A stretch of 64,000 bases of DNA from Gamarada debralockiae. Taxonomy: Eukaryota; Ascomycota; Leotiomycetes; Helotiales; Hyphodiscaceae. This document shows, piece after piece, positions 43,691 to 54,720 of the stretch. Where the stretch lies: positions 1 through 64,000 of the forward strand of contig NXFV01000306.1 in assembly GCA_002803225.1 (NCBI GenBank). The letters run 5' to 3'. Below the pieces are notes generated by a model that saw only the letters and a program-made list of their open reading frames with translations, searched no databases and was not told the DNA's origin. The translations under genes were made by a program, and so were the position numbers. Every line of letters begins with the position of its first letter. Position 1 is the stretch's first letter.

Positions 43691-45626
43691 ATGTTCTTCC
43701 AACCTTATCTACTCTCGTTTCTATCTTCATCGGTTATAGCTTTGAATGCTGTGAGGTCTGAGGATTCCCAATCGACAGGCGTAGCAGCAGCATGTCTTGC
43801 TTTCGAGCAGAACTGGATTAATATCACCTATTTCTCAAACGATACAGTGTACACAGAAATCAATGAAGGTCAGCAGCAATTGAAAAGCACCCACGGTCTC
43901 AATTATTCCACGCAAGAGTCCTGCTGAAAAAGGGAATGAGGGCTTGACTCAAGTGAAATGCTTCACATCCAAGTGGTCAACATCCGCATTCTATGCTCTG
44001 TCAAGCTGAGAAGTCCAGAGGAGTATCAAACATGGCATATGGAGGCACTGTAAGCTTATGAGCTAATATATCCTTCCAGACTACTTCACCAGTGCTGCTT
44101 GGCTTGGCCCTGCCTGCATCTTCACCCCAGCAAGTGCTGAGGAGGTGTCCGACGCGATTAAGATCTTCAACAATACTCAAACCCCATTCGCGATCCGAGG
44201 AGGAGGACATATGCCCATCTCTAACGCCGCAAACATCAACTCATCTGGTGTTCTACTATCAAGCTCTAGCCTGAGCCAGCTAATCCTCTCTGAGAACGGA
44301 TCGAGCATCGAGGTTGGGGCTGGCAATATCTGGTCGCAAGTTTATGAATATTTGGCTCCATTCGAACTCACAGTCGTTGGGGGCCGTGCAGGTACGTACA
44401 TTTCTCGAATATTCTTTACGTTAAAATCTAACACATAGTCCAAGGCATAGTTGGTGTACCTGGCTTTGTTCTTGGTGGCGGCCTCTCCTTTTTCGGTAAT
44501 CAGTATGGTTGGGCGTCAGCCAACGTCCTCCAGTTTGACGTAAGTATTCTCCCAATGGAATGCTGGATGGATTAGGTCAACAGCCAAAAGTGGTCAGGTT
44601 TTCATGTTGATTTAATCTGTCTGGGACTCCTTCGACCAGTCATCTAACTAAGAGGTGTGCTAGTGCGTTCTTGCGAATGGAGATATTGTGTCGGCTACTC
44701 CGACGAATGAGTACTCCGACCTGTTCTGGGCTCTCCGCGGCGGCGGCAATTCCTTCGCTATTGTTACTGCTTTTCACCTGAGAACTTTTTCTCTTCCAGA
44801 AGTTACCCTGGGTCAGGCGACATATGGCAACGTTCTAAGCACTGATTATCTCGACTATGTCTACGGCTTCGCCCACAACGGATCGCAGGACCATAAAGCA
44901 GGCATCGAACCGCTCGTGCAATGGACTCAAGGAGTAGAAAACCTCACATACCAATCTATAATGTTCTACGATGGAGACAATGCCTCTCCTGCTGCGTTAA
45001 TTAACTTCACGAATGTTATGAAGCCAACCAACTCTACCTTCGAAGTTCGGCCATCGATGTACAACTGGACCGAAGCAGCAGATCCCGCACGGGAGGCCCT
45101 CACTGGACTTCGAAGCCGGTTCAACGTGGTGTCCATCAAGGCCGACAGGCAGGCCATGCAAATCATCCACGATACCTTTTTTGAAACCATCCAGGTAGAA
45201 CTCGCGGACGTAGTTGGCGCTATCGGGAGTGTTGTCTTCATTCCTATCATTGAGAATTACATTACTGCGTCGACCGTCAGTGGCGGTGACCCTATGGAAG
45301 TTGATCCTACGCAGGCTCCTTATATCTGGGCAGAGGAGACCGTGCTGTGGTCCGATGCCGCCGATGACGTGAAGATCACAGACTTTCTGAGTGCCTTTAA
45401 CACCAACGTCACGGCCCAGTTGAGTGTACTAGACAATGTGCAATCGCCTTTCCTCTATCTCAACTACGCAGACGACACTCAGTTTGTCTTCGAAGGTTAT
45501 CCAAAGAACAACACATTGAGGATGAAGTCGATCCGCGACAAGTATGATCCCGACATGATGTTTACTAATCTGATGCCCGGTGGATGGAAGGTAGAAAAAG
45601 CCTTGACTGGCGAATATGAAGCATAG
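43691..45626 (+). CDS. Secreted BBE-type FAD-linked oxidase
   Basis: Four exons (43691-43868, 44080-44391, 44439-44539, 44664-45626) give 517 aa. A signal peptide (MFFQPYLLSFLSSSVIALNA) leads into the FAD-binding PCMH domain: TSAAWLGPACIFTPASAEEV, then FAIRGGGHMPISNAANINSS with the His that can bind FAD covalently, and VGVPGFVLGGGLSFFGNQYG. The C-terminal substrate/BBE domain ends YLNYADDTQFVFEGYPKNNT and DPDMMFTNLMPGGWK. Numerous N-glycosylation sequons fit secretion. The 211-nt first intron is longer than usual; the join E-DYFTSAAW fits the family. Such enzymes oxidise sugars or secondary metabolites; the substrate is unknown. The only complete enzyme gene in this accessory block. Confidence 0.85.
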
Positions 45627-45856
45627 GGTGTCGGAGGGACATTCCTAATAGGGTTAGATCAGGTGTGCCATGTAATGTGTTTCGTAGCTTTTAAGTTGCG
45701 AATTCTCCTCCTAAATTCTCTTTCTTCCTTAGATCTTAGATCAATTACAACTACAGCTTTTATGCCTTAACCTTCGTCCATATATCCGTGCAACTATATC
45801 CGTTGACAATAACTAACATCGCCTAGTAATTCCAACGACAAACGGCATAGGAAGAA

Positions 45857-46400
45857 ATGAGAAAGACACCAGGACGAGATGAGATATCAATCTTAGAAAC
45901 AGTATGCCTCAGGGCAGTCAAAATCCTTACCAAAGCAGCCGTCAGCCCTGAAGAAACACACGATTTCCGTCACCTCGTCTCCGCAAGGAAACGGGACACC
46001 CGTGAGAAGATGCTCGGGAATGGCAGGAAGAATGGCAGTCGACAGACAAAGGCAAATACTTACGCCGGATTGATGAACTCCCTTCAAAACGCACACAGAA
46101 CCTGTACGGCCCACTCCAGAGGAACCGGGCATATCTGCTAGCACAGCTCAGAACAAGATATTCTTGGTTAGCGACCCACGCCAAAATTTACGGCTTTAAG
46201 GAAGAGAACAAGTGTGAATGTGGGGCAAGAGAACCGTCGTACATGTCCTAGTAGACTGCCCAAAACCCAAAGAACTGAGAAAACAGCTCCGGGGTAAGAT
46301 AAGAGAGGCATTCAACGACGTAGCAGGAATGATCGGGGGCCGCGGCAACTCAGTCTCCGAAGGTTTCTGGTAGAATGATCAGTGATAGTGCGACGGCGAG
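45857..46400 (+). mobile_element. LINE (Tad-like non-LTR) retrotransposon 3' relic
   Basis: Plus-strand frames give QLRTRYSWLATHAKIYGFKE and then CECGAREP, with conserved VDCPKPKELRKQLRGKIREA after a frame change. This is the C-terminal zinc-binding and tail region of fungal LINE reverse-transcriptase proteins. The upstream part (LETVCLRAVKILTKAAVSPE) is in another frame. Only the 3' end is present and it is frameshifted, as in 5'-truncated dead copies. Confidence 0.65.
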
Positions 46401-47310
46401 GCAAATTCGAGACCGCGCGAAGCTGGCTCAGCTCGTATCTTGGCTAATGCGAGGCAGATTTGCGAAGGTGATGAGCGTCGCAGAGGGTCCGCAGCATCGA
46501 AATTAGGAGGGACGATCGGACGGATTCCTGCTCGACGCATAAACCTCAGCTGCGGCGTGGCCTATCTGGTGAGCCTGGTGGGGAAGGGGGCCAAGCAGAA
46601 GGGCCGAATACGAGGCGTAGTTCAGAACGAAGCGTCGCGAGCGGGGCACTGTTGGGTGTTGAAAAGGAAGGATGGAGGAGAAGAGCGAGAGATGGGCAGG
46701 ATGCGGCTCTTATACCCCGCGAAAGCGGCAGTGGGCCCGTGCACGCGCCTTGCCTGAAGCGGGGGGTCGCGGTTTCCTGATGCAGACTTGCCGTCTGGTA
46801 TTTTACTACTTTTAATGACTAGACAGCAAACTAGCTGTTATTTTCGGAGGTTTTGGCCGCTGCTTTCAGTAGCCGACTTGCCAAAATCTCGCGCCGCCCT
46901 GATACTCGCGTACCTAGCGGCCAAGGCGGCACGACCCCAGCCGTCTGGAGGCCCATTTCTGCCACCTGACCCGACCCCCAACTGGCGACCTTTCGACCTG
47001 ACATTGACGGTCGAAGGGATGTATCTTAGATATATATTTTCCTCTCCCCTCAAACCAATAAGATTTGGAAACATATTTAGAGCAATATAAATATTTTAAA
47101 GGGGAGTGGTGAAAGATAAGCGAGAAGGCGGTGGTATCCCTGAATTTCAGGTGCTCACGGATGGCATCCTCCATATTCTCCCCCGGAGGCCAGAACAACT
47201 TCCAACAATCGTTAACCGGTAATAAAGCATGAATCAAACGCAGAAGTGAATTGACTTTTGTTGGATGATTTGATTGATTTTGGATCAAATCTTACAATAA
47301 TAGGTCCAGT
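46401..47310. other. Gene-poor region after the LINE relic
   Basis: GC-rich to about 46990, then AT-rich. May include degraded LINE 3' sequence. No gene recognised. Confidence 0.35.
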
Positions 47311-47711
47311 TCATGTGACTGCGGCCTTCTTCTTCGGCATTGACTCCTCCGGATTCAAAGGGCCTTTCCCATCTCCAGTCCATCCCTTCACACCATTACT
47401 TCCCTCGCCCGCGATGACACCTTCATATTCGGGACCAGCATCCGGTGCTGGTGCAGCTTTCGAGGACCGGTTGACTTGTGTACTCTGCTCACATTCAATC
47501 ATCAGCATCACTCTTCAATGAAATGAAAAATAAATAAAAAGTTCGGACTAAAAGTGACTATTGAAGTAAAACTTACCGTTCCCTCACTTCCATGTACGAG
47601 ATTTCCCAGACCTGGATCAGCTTTCCATTCCGCACCCGCGCGCTCGCTATCGATCCTTTGCGGCTCCTGAGTTACTCGAAATTTTCCGTCCATATCGACT
47701 ATTTGAGACAT
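47311..47711 (-). CDS. Hypothetical small protein, 102 aa
   Basis: Two exons (47711-47577, 47484-47311) with a 92-nt intron (GTAAGT...GAGCAG) give MSQIVDMDGKFRVTQEPQRI through EWKADPGLGNLVHGSEG. Exon 2 follows with NRSSKAAPAPDAGPEYEGVI and ends GKGPLNPEESMPKKKAAVT. Hydrophilic, no signal peptide, probably disordered. It resembles small conserved fungal proteins of unknown function. The in-frame join and balanced composition support it as real. Confidence 0.5.
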
Positions 47712-48994
47712 GAGTTGAATGGGATTGCAGGCGGCGTTTGCTGACTCCAAATTAGAGATGGCTTATGATATATACTTGAAAAGAGCTATCCGGACCTGGA
47801 CGCTGCCGCCTCTGTACTTCCACACTCATGATGTAACGCCAACGAATACCTTGCATTGAACCCCACAAAATTGATGGAAGACGTCAGACAAGTAACTTCT
47901 AAGAGGGTGCATTCGCAAATGGTCGACAGTTTGTCAAGGGTTCTTTGTTGTGATTCGCATCTAGTGATGTGGAGTGATTTCCGTGAACCTCCTCGTCATT
48001 GAATCAGGGTTCATTCGACCCACATTGGCCCCGCCGTTGCAAATTTCATGTGAAGGTGAAGTCATCCAAAGATAACCAAGGCGTGAGGCAGTTTAATACA
48101 CTTGAAACCCCGATCCAACGAGCTAATTTAACCTATTAAGCTTGATCTGCCTCCAGAACATGAGGGCACTGAGTTGGGCGAAGGAAATATCAGAAAAGGG
48201 GCCAAGGCAAATGGAAGTGTTGCGATAGGACGGCTATGTCATACGCCGCTGCAGCCGTGGAGGAGCAACTGGCTATCATCTACTTTGTACACTACTTTTG
48301 GGGAGGACTTTAGAATGGACGCTGCTATCTGACGCTAAAAGGATCTCACTGGAAGCAAGAAGGGTATCCTTCGTCATGCCCATGAATTCAGTGAAGAGAA
48401 AATACATTACTTCCGAACTTTCCTTAAGTAGAAAGCTATGCAGGGTTTAAATACCAATCAATCAATGCTTCAAGACAGTGCGTAATTGCTCCTTCCCTCA
48501 ATTTTCCTTTTCTGCCATCGATCTGTTTGCAAGGCTCATCCGTCTACCGCTCTGAGCTCATAGCCCAAATATCATCCTTTGTGATCCTCCGACCAATTAG
48601 ATGCACCGTTACGTCACAACGGTTTCAAGTTATCAGCCCCAACTAGGAACACCCGAAATCTCATCCTTGTAACTCCAACAAAAACAATTTAAATTTCAAA
48701 ATGGAACAATTCTTATCTATTTTCTGTCTCCACTTTAGATCTAGTACTTCTACACTCTTTAATCTACGTAACTACTTTTCCACAAAATTTAGTACGGTTA
48801 ATTGATCACGCAGATATCTGAGGGGCGCGCGCGTGGCGGATCCGCCAATGACCCCGCTAATGCCGTAACCGGCCGTGGATATCACCCCAACAAAATCCGC
48901 CGACCCTTCGCACTATACTATTAACGCGACCTTACGTCACACGACCTTAAGACTCAAGATGGTTCATAGTCACGTATATTCGAGCCTGCTATAC
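47712..48994. other. Gene-poor region left of the NLR element
   Basis: About 1.3 kb with no gene recognised. Becomes AT-rich near 48690-48800, then a short GC patch (GGGGCGCGCGCGTGGCGGA), before the element border. Confidence 0.4.
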
Positions 48995-48996
48995 TA

Positions 48997-49080
48997 CAGT
49001 AAAAGGCGAATTGAGTGTCGCGAATTTTTTAGTTAAATCTTTTAAGCGGGCTCCACTTTTGGACTTTGTGGCTGTGCACC
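48997..49080 (+). repeat. Left terminal inverted repeat of the NLR element
   Basis: About 85 bp, the inverted copy of 53967-54050; the outermost 50 bp are identical. Confidence 0.9.
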
Positions 49081-49379
49081 CCTGCCGAGTCTGTAACTGA
49101 AAGTACCGTCGCTACCCACAGAGTAGCGCGAGGGAGGAAAGGCGGCCGACCGTTTTGCCGCCATCAACCCTCTTATATTATCCTCTACGATTTCATGAGA
49201 GACGCGAAACAGCGAGAATGTTTTAAGCTGAATAATATATATGTTGCTTGTAATACTGTACTATCCAGTAGTACTGTAATTTAGCAATCTTAGTGTAGTA
49301 ACTTATATAAACAACTGCTCCCCCAAGGCCCTCTCTATCAAAGTTATGAAAATTAATATAATTTAATTGAAAGGCCGTA

Positions 49380-52300
49380 TTACAGAAACAACTTTTGCAG
49401 CCCATAAAAGTCTTCTGGTTGAAGTGCCCCATGTATTCTTAAGAGCCGTTCTACCCTTTCATGTCCATAAAGCGATGCTAATTGTAAGGCGGTCCAGCCG
49501 CTGCTGTTCTCCGAGTTAATATTTACACTATTATTAAGTAGTAGCTGTACGACCTCGAGGTGCCCGCTCTGCGAGGCCCAGCAGAGTGACGTCCATCCGT
49601 CACTAGTAGTAGCATTAATATCGGCGCCCTTCTCGAGCAGTAGCTGCATGACCTTGAGGTGCCTGTTCTCTGAGGCCAAGTGGAGTAGTGTCCATCCGTT
49701 ACGAGTAGTAGTATTCATATCGGCGCCCTTCTCGAGTAGTAGCTGCACGACCTCGAGGTGCCCGTTCTCTGAGGCCGATTGGAGTGGCGTTAATCCGTAG
49801 CGAGCAGCATTGACATCGGCGCCCTTCTCGAGCAGCAGCTGCACGACCTTGAGGCGTCCGTTGTGTGAGGCCCAGTAGAGTGGCGTCGATCCGTAGCGAG
49901 CAGTATTCATATCGGCGCCCTTCTCGAGTAGTAGCTGCACGACCTCGAGGTGCCCGTTCTCTGAGGCCGATTGGAGTGGCGTTAATCCGTAGCGAGCAGC
50001 ATTGACATCGGCGCCCTTCTCGAGCAGCAGCTGCACGACCTTGAGGCGTCCGTTGTGTGAGGCCCAGTAGAGTGGCGTCCGTCCGTTGCGAGCAGCATTG
50101 ACATCGGCGCCCTTCTCGAGTAGCAGCTGCACGACCTCGAGGTGCCCGTTGTGTGAGGCCCAGTGGAGTGGCGTCGATCGGTAGCGAGCGGTATTCGTAT
50201 CGGCGCCCTTCTCGAGTAGCAGCTGCACGACCTCGAGGTGCCCGTTGTGTGAGGCCCAGTGGAGTGGCGTCATTCCGTAGCGAGCAGTATTCATATCGGC
50301 GCCCTTCTCGAGCAGTAGCTGCACGACCTCGAGGTGCCCGTTCTCTGAGGCCCGGTAGAGTGGCGTCGATTCGTCACTATTAGTAGTGTTAATATCGGCG
50401 CCCTTCTCGAGCAGTAGCTGCACGGCCTCGAGGTGCCTGTTCCCTGAGGCCCAGTGGAGTGGCGTCCATCCGTCACTAGTAGCAGCATTGACATCGGCGC
50501 CCTTCTCGAGCAGTAGCTGCATGACCTCGAGGTGCCCGCTCTGCGAGGCCCAGTGGAGTGGCGTCCATCCGTCACTAGTAGCAGCATTGACATCGGCGCC
50601 CTTCTCGAGCAGTAGCTGCATGACCTCGAGGTGCCCGCTCTGCGAGGCCCATTGGAGTGGCGTCGATCCGTCACTAGTAGCAGTATTTATATCGGCGCCC
50701 TTCTCGAGCAGCAGCTGTACGATCTTGAGGTGCCCGTTCCCTGAGGCCCAGTGGAGTGGCGTCCATCCGACACTATCAGTAGCATTGACATCGGCGCCCT
50801 TCTCGAGCAGCAGCTGCACGACCTTGAGGTGCCCGTTCCGCGAGGCCCAGTAGAGTGGCGTCTGTCCGTCACTATCAGCAGCATTGACATCGGCGCCCTT
50901 CTCGAGCAGCAGCTGCACGACCTCAAGGTGCCCGTTCCGCGAGGCCCAGTGGAGTGGCGTCGATCCGTCACTAGCAGTAGCATTGACATCTGCGCCCTTC
51001 TCGAGTAGCTGCTGCACGACGGCCTGAATTCCAAAGAATGCTACCAAATACAGCCCTGTTATATTCTTTGGGAACCGTTGGCTGTACCCTGTATCTGATG
51101 AGTATAGCTTCTTGGCTAGGAGGCCCTGACTCGATGCCTCTAATTGGGCTTTTCTCTCAAGAAAATTATTGACTTCCGGGATTAGTATAAAAGCCTTCTG
51201 AGCGTGGTAGCCCCAATTATGTGCTGCATAGTCGTATAGCTTATTCGATTGAAGCCGTTGCTCAAACTCGTTATTATTCTGACAAATCCCATTCTCGAAC
51301 TCATTAAATGAGAGGTATGTAACACAAGTTGCTGTGATCTCACTCTCAGCCTTTGGGGACCATTGGCTTTGTGTTCGCTCGAAGTACTCTTGTGTTGTGT
51401 AATGGACTAATCGAATGATACTACTCTCTTCGTCGATAGTAACTAACCCCGCACAAACAGAGACCATGTCTTCACTCTGTGGTAGATTCTCTTCATCAAG
51501 CTTAGAGTCGCCAATCTCTATAGCAAGGGCGTGCTGGAGTTCTAATATAGTTAATGGTCTCTTTGCACACGTGATCCAGGACAAGACTTGTTTTGCTAGC
51601 TCTTCTTGGTCGTGTAGCTGCCCTTCGATACGATCCATTGCGTCATTATATGCACAATCATATGTATTCGTTCCTATATGTAGTTTTGCAATAGCGGCTC
51701 GGATAGCTTTAGCTGATCTCTTTCCAATTAGAGAATCGAGATGGAGCTGTGCAAGAAGAAACCTTTAAATAGGTTAGCACTTAGTCTTCTATATAGAGAA
51801 TATAAGGAACTTACATTCCCTTGACTAGTAGCACAATCCCAGTTTTGATTTCTTTTTGTAGGTCTGGGTTACGACCAACAAAAGCTGGGAGTCGATACAT
51901 ACAACCATCGAGATATCGTCGGACATCTTCCTCACTCGCACGAATCTCTAGTGAAATGCTCTCTTCAAACCTCTCCGTAACCTCAGGCAAGAATCTTGAA
52001 GTCGCAAAGACATTTGCACTTGACTTAACCTGAGCTAAGAAGATCTCTGTTAAGAGTCTGGTTCGGCATCCATCAGTCACTTGACACTCGTCGAGTGCGT
52101 CGATAATGATAAAGACCCTTGAAAACATTGTAGTGACAGACTGAAGCGTTTTTGATATTTCATCAAATAATGGCCGTGTTCGTTTGATCTTGTGTTTTTC
52201 ATACAGAGCTTTCACACTCTCTGGTAAAGAAACCCTCTCCTGGCTCAGCTGCTTTAATAGGCTTGCAAGCAAGCTATCAGCCTTCTGTTCGTCTTGCCGC

Positions 52301-53157
52301 CGGAAGTTGCAATAGAGGTACGCAATGCCAATGTCTGCCTCCCTCCGGAAGCGCATGGCCAAATCATCAATGGTAATCGCAGTAAGAATTGTCTTCCCGG
52401 CTCCAGGCATCCCAGGACAAAACAGTGTCTTCTTTGGGGTTTGCACCCATGTCTGATATTCATCCGAATCAATAAGCCATTGCCCAGTCCCCGCTTCTCG
52501 TCGACTAATGAAATCGCTTTGCTCTGGCGCATAATCGACAGTAGTGAGCCACTCGAGAATGGTCTGCCGCTCTTCGCGATGCTCTCGGTCATCTTGGCGC
52601 TCATTCAAGCGATCCACAGCCACTTTCGTAGCTAGGGAGGTTTGGCTAAAGATATTCAGTCAGATTGAATTGTATATAAATGATAATGCGCAATTACCTG
52701 GCAAGTTTTCCTTGGAACGCATTTAACAGAGTAACGTTTGCCACGATACGGCTCCGTAGATCGCGTATATCATCCGGCTCCCACTTTAACCTCTTCCATA
52801 CTCTCTTTATACTTCTACCAACGCCCTTTAATCCTGACTCAAGCTCGCGATACTTGTCAAGTGTAAGTTCTAGCTTCTCGAGGACGTTTCGACAGCCGCT
52901 TGCGATCTCGTGGAGCTCTTTCGTGTCTTCGTTGTTAAGCTCTCGTCCTGATAAGACTTCGAGGTCTTGAAGAACAATTGAAAGGCTTCTGACTCTATTA
53001 TTTGAAAATAAATTAGCGCTAGTCATTAACTTGACAGTATCCTATACTCATCGGAAATGTCCTTGAACTGGTCAGGGGCGTCGATGAATTCCTTCCGGAT
53101 CCTGATTGCAAGCTCGATCACTGCGATAAAATCACCGACGCTAAAACCAAAACTCAT
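49380..53157 (-). CDS. NACHT-ankyrin NLR-like (STAND) protein
   Basis: Four exons (53157-53048, 52994-52698, 52645-51815, 51762-49380) with 52-53 nt introns give 1,206 aa with no interruption. Residues 1-135 form a helical N-terminal domain (MSFGFSVGDFIAVIELAIRI, DEVRSLSIVLQDLEV) typical of fungal NLRs. The NACHT domain has a P-loop GMPGAGKT (about 214-221), Walker B VFIIIDALDEC (313-323) and downstream helical segments. From about residue 649 there are 16 full ankyrin repeats plus a partial first one, nearly all ending LLLEKGAD. Fungal proteins of this layout mediate non-self recognition and regulated cell death, with fast-evolving repeats as the sensor. The gene lies wholly inside the TIR-bounded element. 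The ligand and the exact N-domain class are not determinable here. Confidence 0.88.
49420..51060 (-). repeat. Homogenised ankyrin-coding tandem array
   Basis: About 16 units of 96-99 bp inside the NLR gene, many near identical at DNA level. A two-repeat block of 192 bp is duplicated in tandem (about 49740-49931 and 49932-50123, essentially identical). Confidence 0.9.
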
Positions 53158-53966
53158 TGTGATAGCAGGTACAGCCCTGTTATTAGCATAGGATAAGGCA
53201 GGCTAAATGGAGAGTAGATGGAGATGAAGCAGAGAATAAAGAAAAGTCGTTCTGCAGCTTCGCAAAGAAGATCGTCTGCACTCAGCCGCACGAGGCTGGA
53301 TGCGCCGGTGAGGCAGACTCGGGCATGATGCGCTGGCCATGTTGGACTTGCATAGGAGACAGAGATTGTCCACTTAGGACATATGAAGCCAAGCTGAGAA
53401 GCTAGAAGGGTTACCGACAACATTCGAAATGCTCTGGTCAGAGTAGTCCTATAGTAGCCTTGTGCATGGCCACCGCACTCTACATGCAATCGTATAGAGA
53501 TTGCAACGAAGGCTGAGCGGACACATTCTTGCCGCCGGTGCGAGTATCTGGGGTCTTACACAGCGTCTGCTATAAAATCCGCCCATTCTCCATGTTCGAG
53601 AATAGTTCTAATAGGAATTAAAGAAGGTCGAAGTTCTTGGATCGCGCAGTGGTCTTGGATATTATGTGAAACCCCGTAGAAACTCCGAGCCACGTGTCCT
53701 CTCCGTCGACAACCTCCTTGCTGCTTGCCTCGATACTTGTCAATTTAGAAGGCATCCCATCATGGAAAATACTACCTTTGATTGGCTCGACAATAATTAG
53801 CTGTGCAGCATTGATGTGCGACACCATGGTCGCTGACGCGAAACGCGCTGACTCTAGCGGAGTGGAAAAGGAGAATGAAAGGATAGGATTTGCCAATTCT
53901 GCCCTCAAGTCCCTCGCTCCGCTCTACGGTTATTAGCGGCGGTACCTTGGGGTACAAACTGGGGTG
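53158..53966. other. 5' flank of the NLR inside the element
   Basis: Presumed NLR promoter. It also holds an open minus-strand frame (53908-53618; MVSHINAAQLIIVEPIKGSI, DGEDTWLGVSTGFHIISKTT) that I cannot assign; it could be captured host sequence or non-coding. Confidence 0.35.
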
Positions 53967-54050
53967 GGTGCACAGCCACGAGGTCCAAAAGTGGCGGCCC
54001 CTTAAAAGATTTAACTAAAAAATTCGCGACACTCAATTCGCCTTTTACTG
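53967..54050 (-). repeat. Right terminal inverted repeat of the NLR element
   Basis: Inverted copy of 48997-49080; followed by TA at 54051-54052. Confidence 0.9.
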
Positions 54051-54059
54051 TAGTTTGTC

Positions 54060-54720
54060 TTCCCCTAGTCTATAATAGTCACAGGCACTAGCTATTACCA
54101 CGCCCCTCCTTCGGTAGTGGCATCAGGAAGAGGTCTAGTAGGACTAAAGCTCCTTGATAGCCAAAGATGTAGTTTCGTACAGTATTATATATCAGGACAA
54201 GCTCTAAGTAGTCCTTGTCATCCTCACCTTCAACAATCGGGTGATTACTAGCCTCGACAGCCGCAGCTGCTTCCTTCTAGCGCTTACGCGGCTGCTCCTT
54301 TACTGCCGCTGCCGCTGCCTTCCTCTTCCTCACCTTCTCCTCATCTAGCCAGCTGCCCTGCGCAGAGCGCGCTAGGCAGCCTTCTCCTTGATAAAGAGTA
54401 GTAGCTTGCCCTCATCGACCTAGTCCCCTAGGAGGTACTTACCACCAGGAGGGAAGCTTTGCGCAGCGCACCAGGTCCTCCACTCCTTCTGCTTTGGAGC
54501 GTAGCTCCTAGCTGTATTAGGCGGCCAGTGCGTATAGTAGTACTCTAGTGTCTCGTCGCGTACTGCCTGGATCCTAGCCTCGAGCTCTAGGGTCAAAAAA
54601 GGGAAAGAGAGGGGGGGGGAGGGGGGCACGACTGTAGGAGCAGCAAGAGGAGCCAAGAGGTCTCTGGCAGTACAGGTGCCATGAATAGCGCGTCAGCTAG
54701 GATAGCTGCCATGATCAGTA
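54060..54720 (-). mobile_element. Crypton-like (GCR1-type tyrosine recombinase) relic with stops
   Basis: The minus strand reads MAAILADALFMAPVLPETSW, then a frame change to ELEARIQAVRDETLEYYYTH, WPPNTARSYAPKQKEWRTWC and AAQSFPPGGKYLLGD. This is the N-terminal region common to fungal Crypton-type proteins (GCR1-like DNA-binding family). The frame then continues past TAG codons (VDEGKLLLFIKEKAA and later charged text) with further TAGs, a pattern expected when CAG becomes TAG through C-to-T change as in RIP. The recombinase core is absent. It abuts the right end of the NLR element. Confidence 0.6.

Larger units (their letters stand above)
48997..54050. mobile_element. TIR-bounded element carrying an NLR gene
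   Basis: A 5,054-bp unit flanked by TA on both sides (48995-48996, 54051-54052). Its ends are inverted repeats starting CAGTAAAAGGCGAATTGAGT. The outer 50 bp (48997-49046 against 54050-54001) are identical. The next 35 or so bp (to about 49080 and 53967) match with a few differences, including TTTTGGAC and GTGGCTGTGCACCC. Inside lies one intact NACHT-ankyrin gene on the minus strand. No DDE transposase, reverse transcriptase or tyrosine recombinase frame is present. TA duplication and CAGT ends are features of Tc1/mariner/pogo elements, so it is probably non-autonomous and mobilised in trans. The uninterrupted ends and open gene imply a recent insertion. Confidence 0.85.

Noticed and set aside
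50153..51034. Plus- and minus-strand Arg/Ser/Pro-rich open frames opposite the ankyrin array
   Set aside because: These are shadow frames of a 96-99 bp coding repeat, open only because the repeat is homogeneous.
48997..54050. Starship-type giant element
   Set aside because: No tyrosine-recombinase captain, far too small, and it has terminal inverted repeats with TA duplications, which is a different mechanism.
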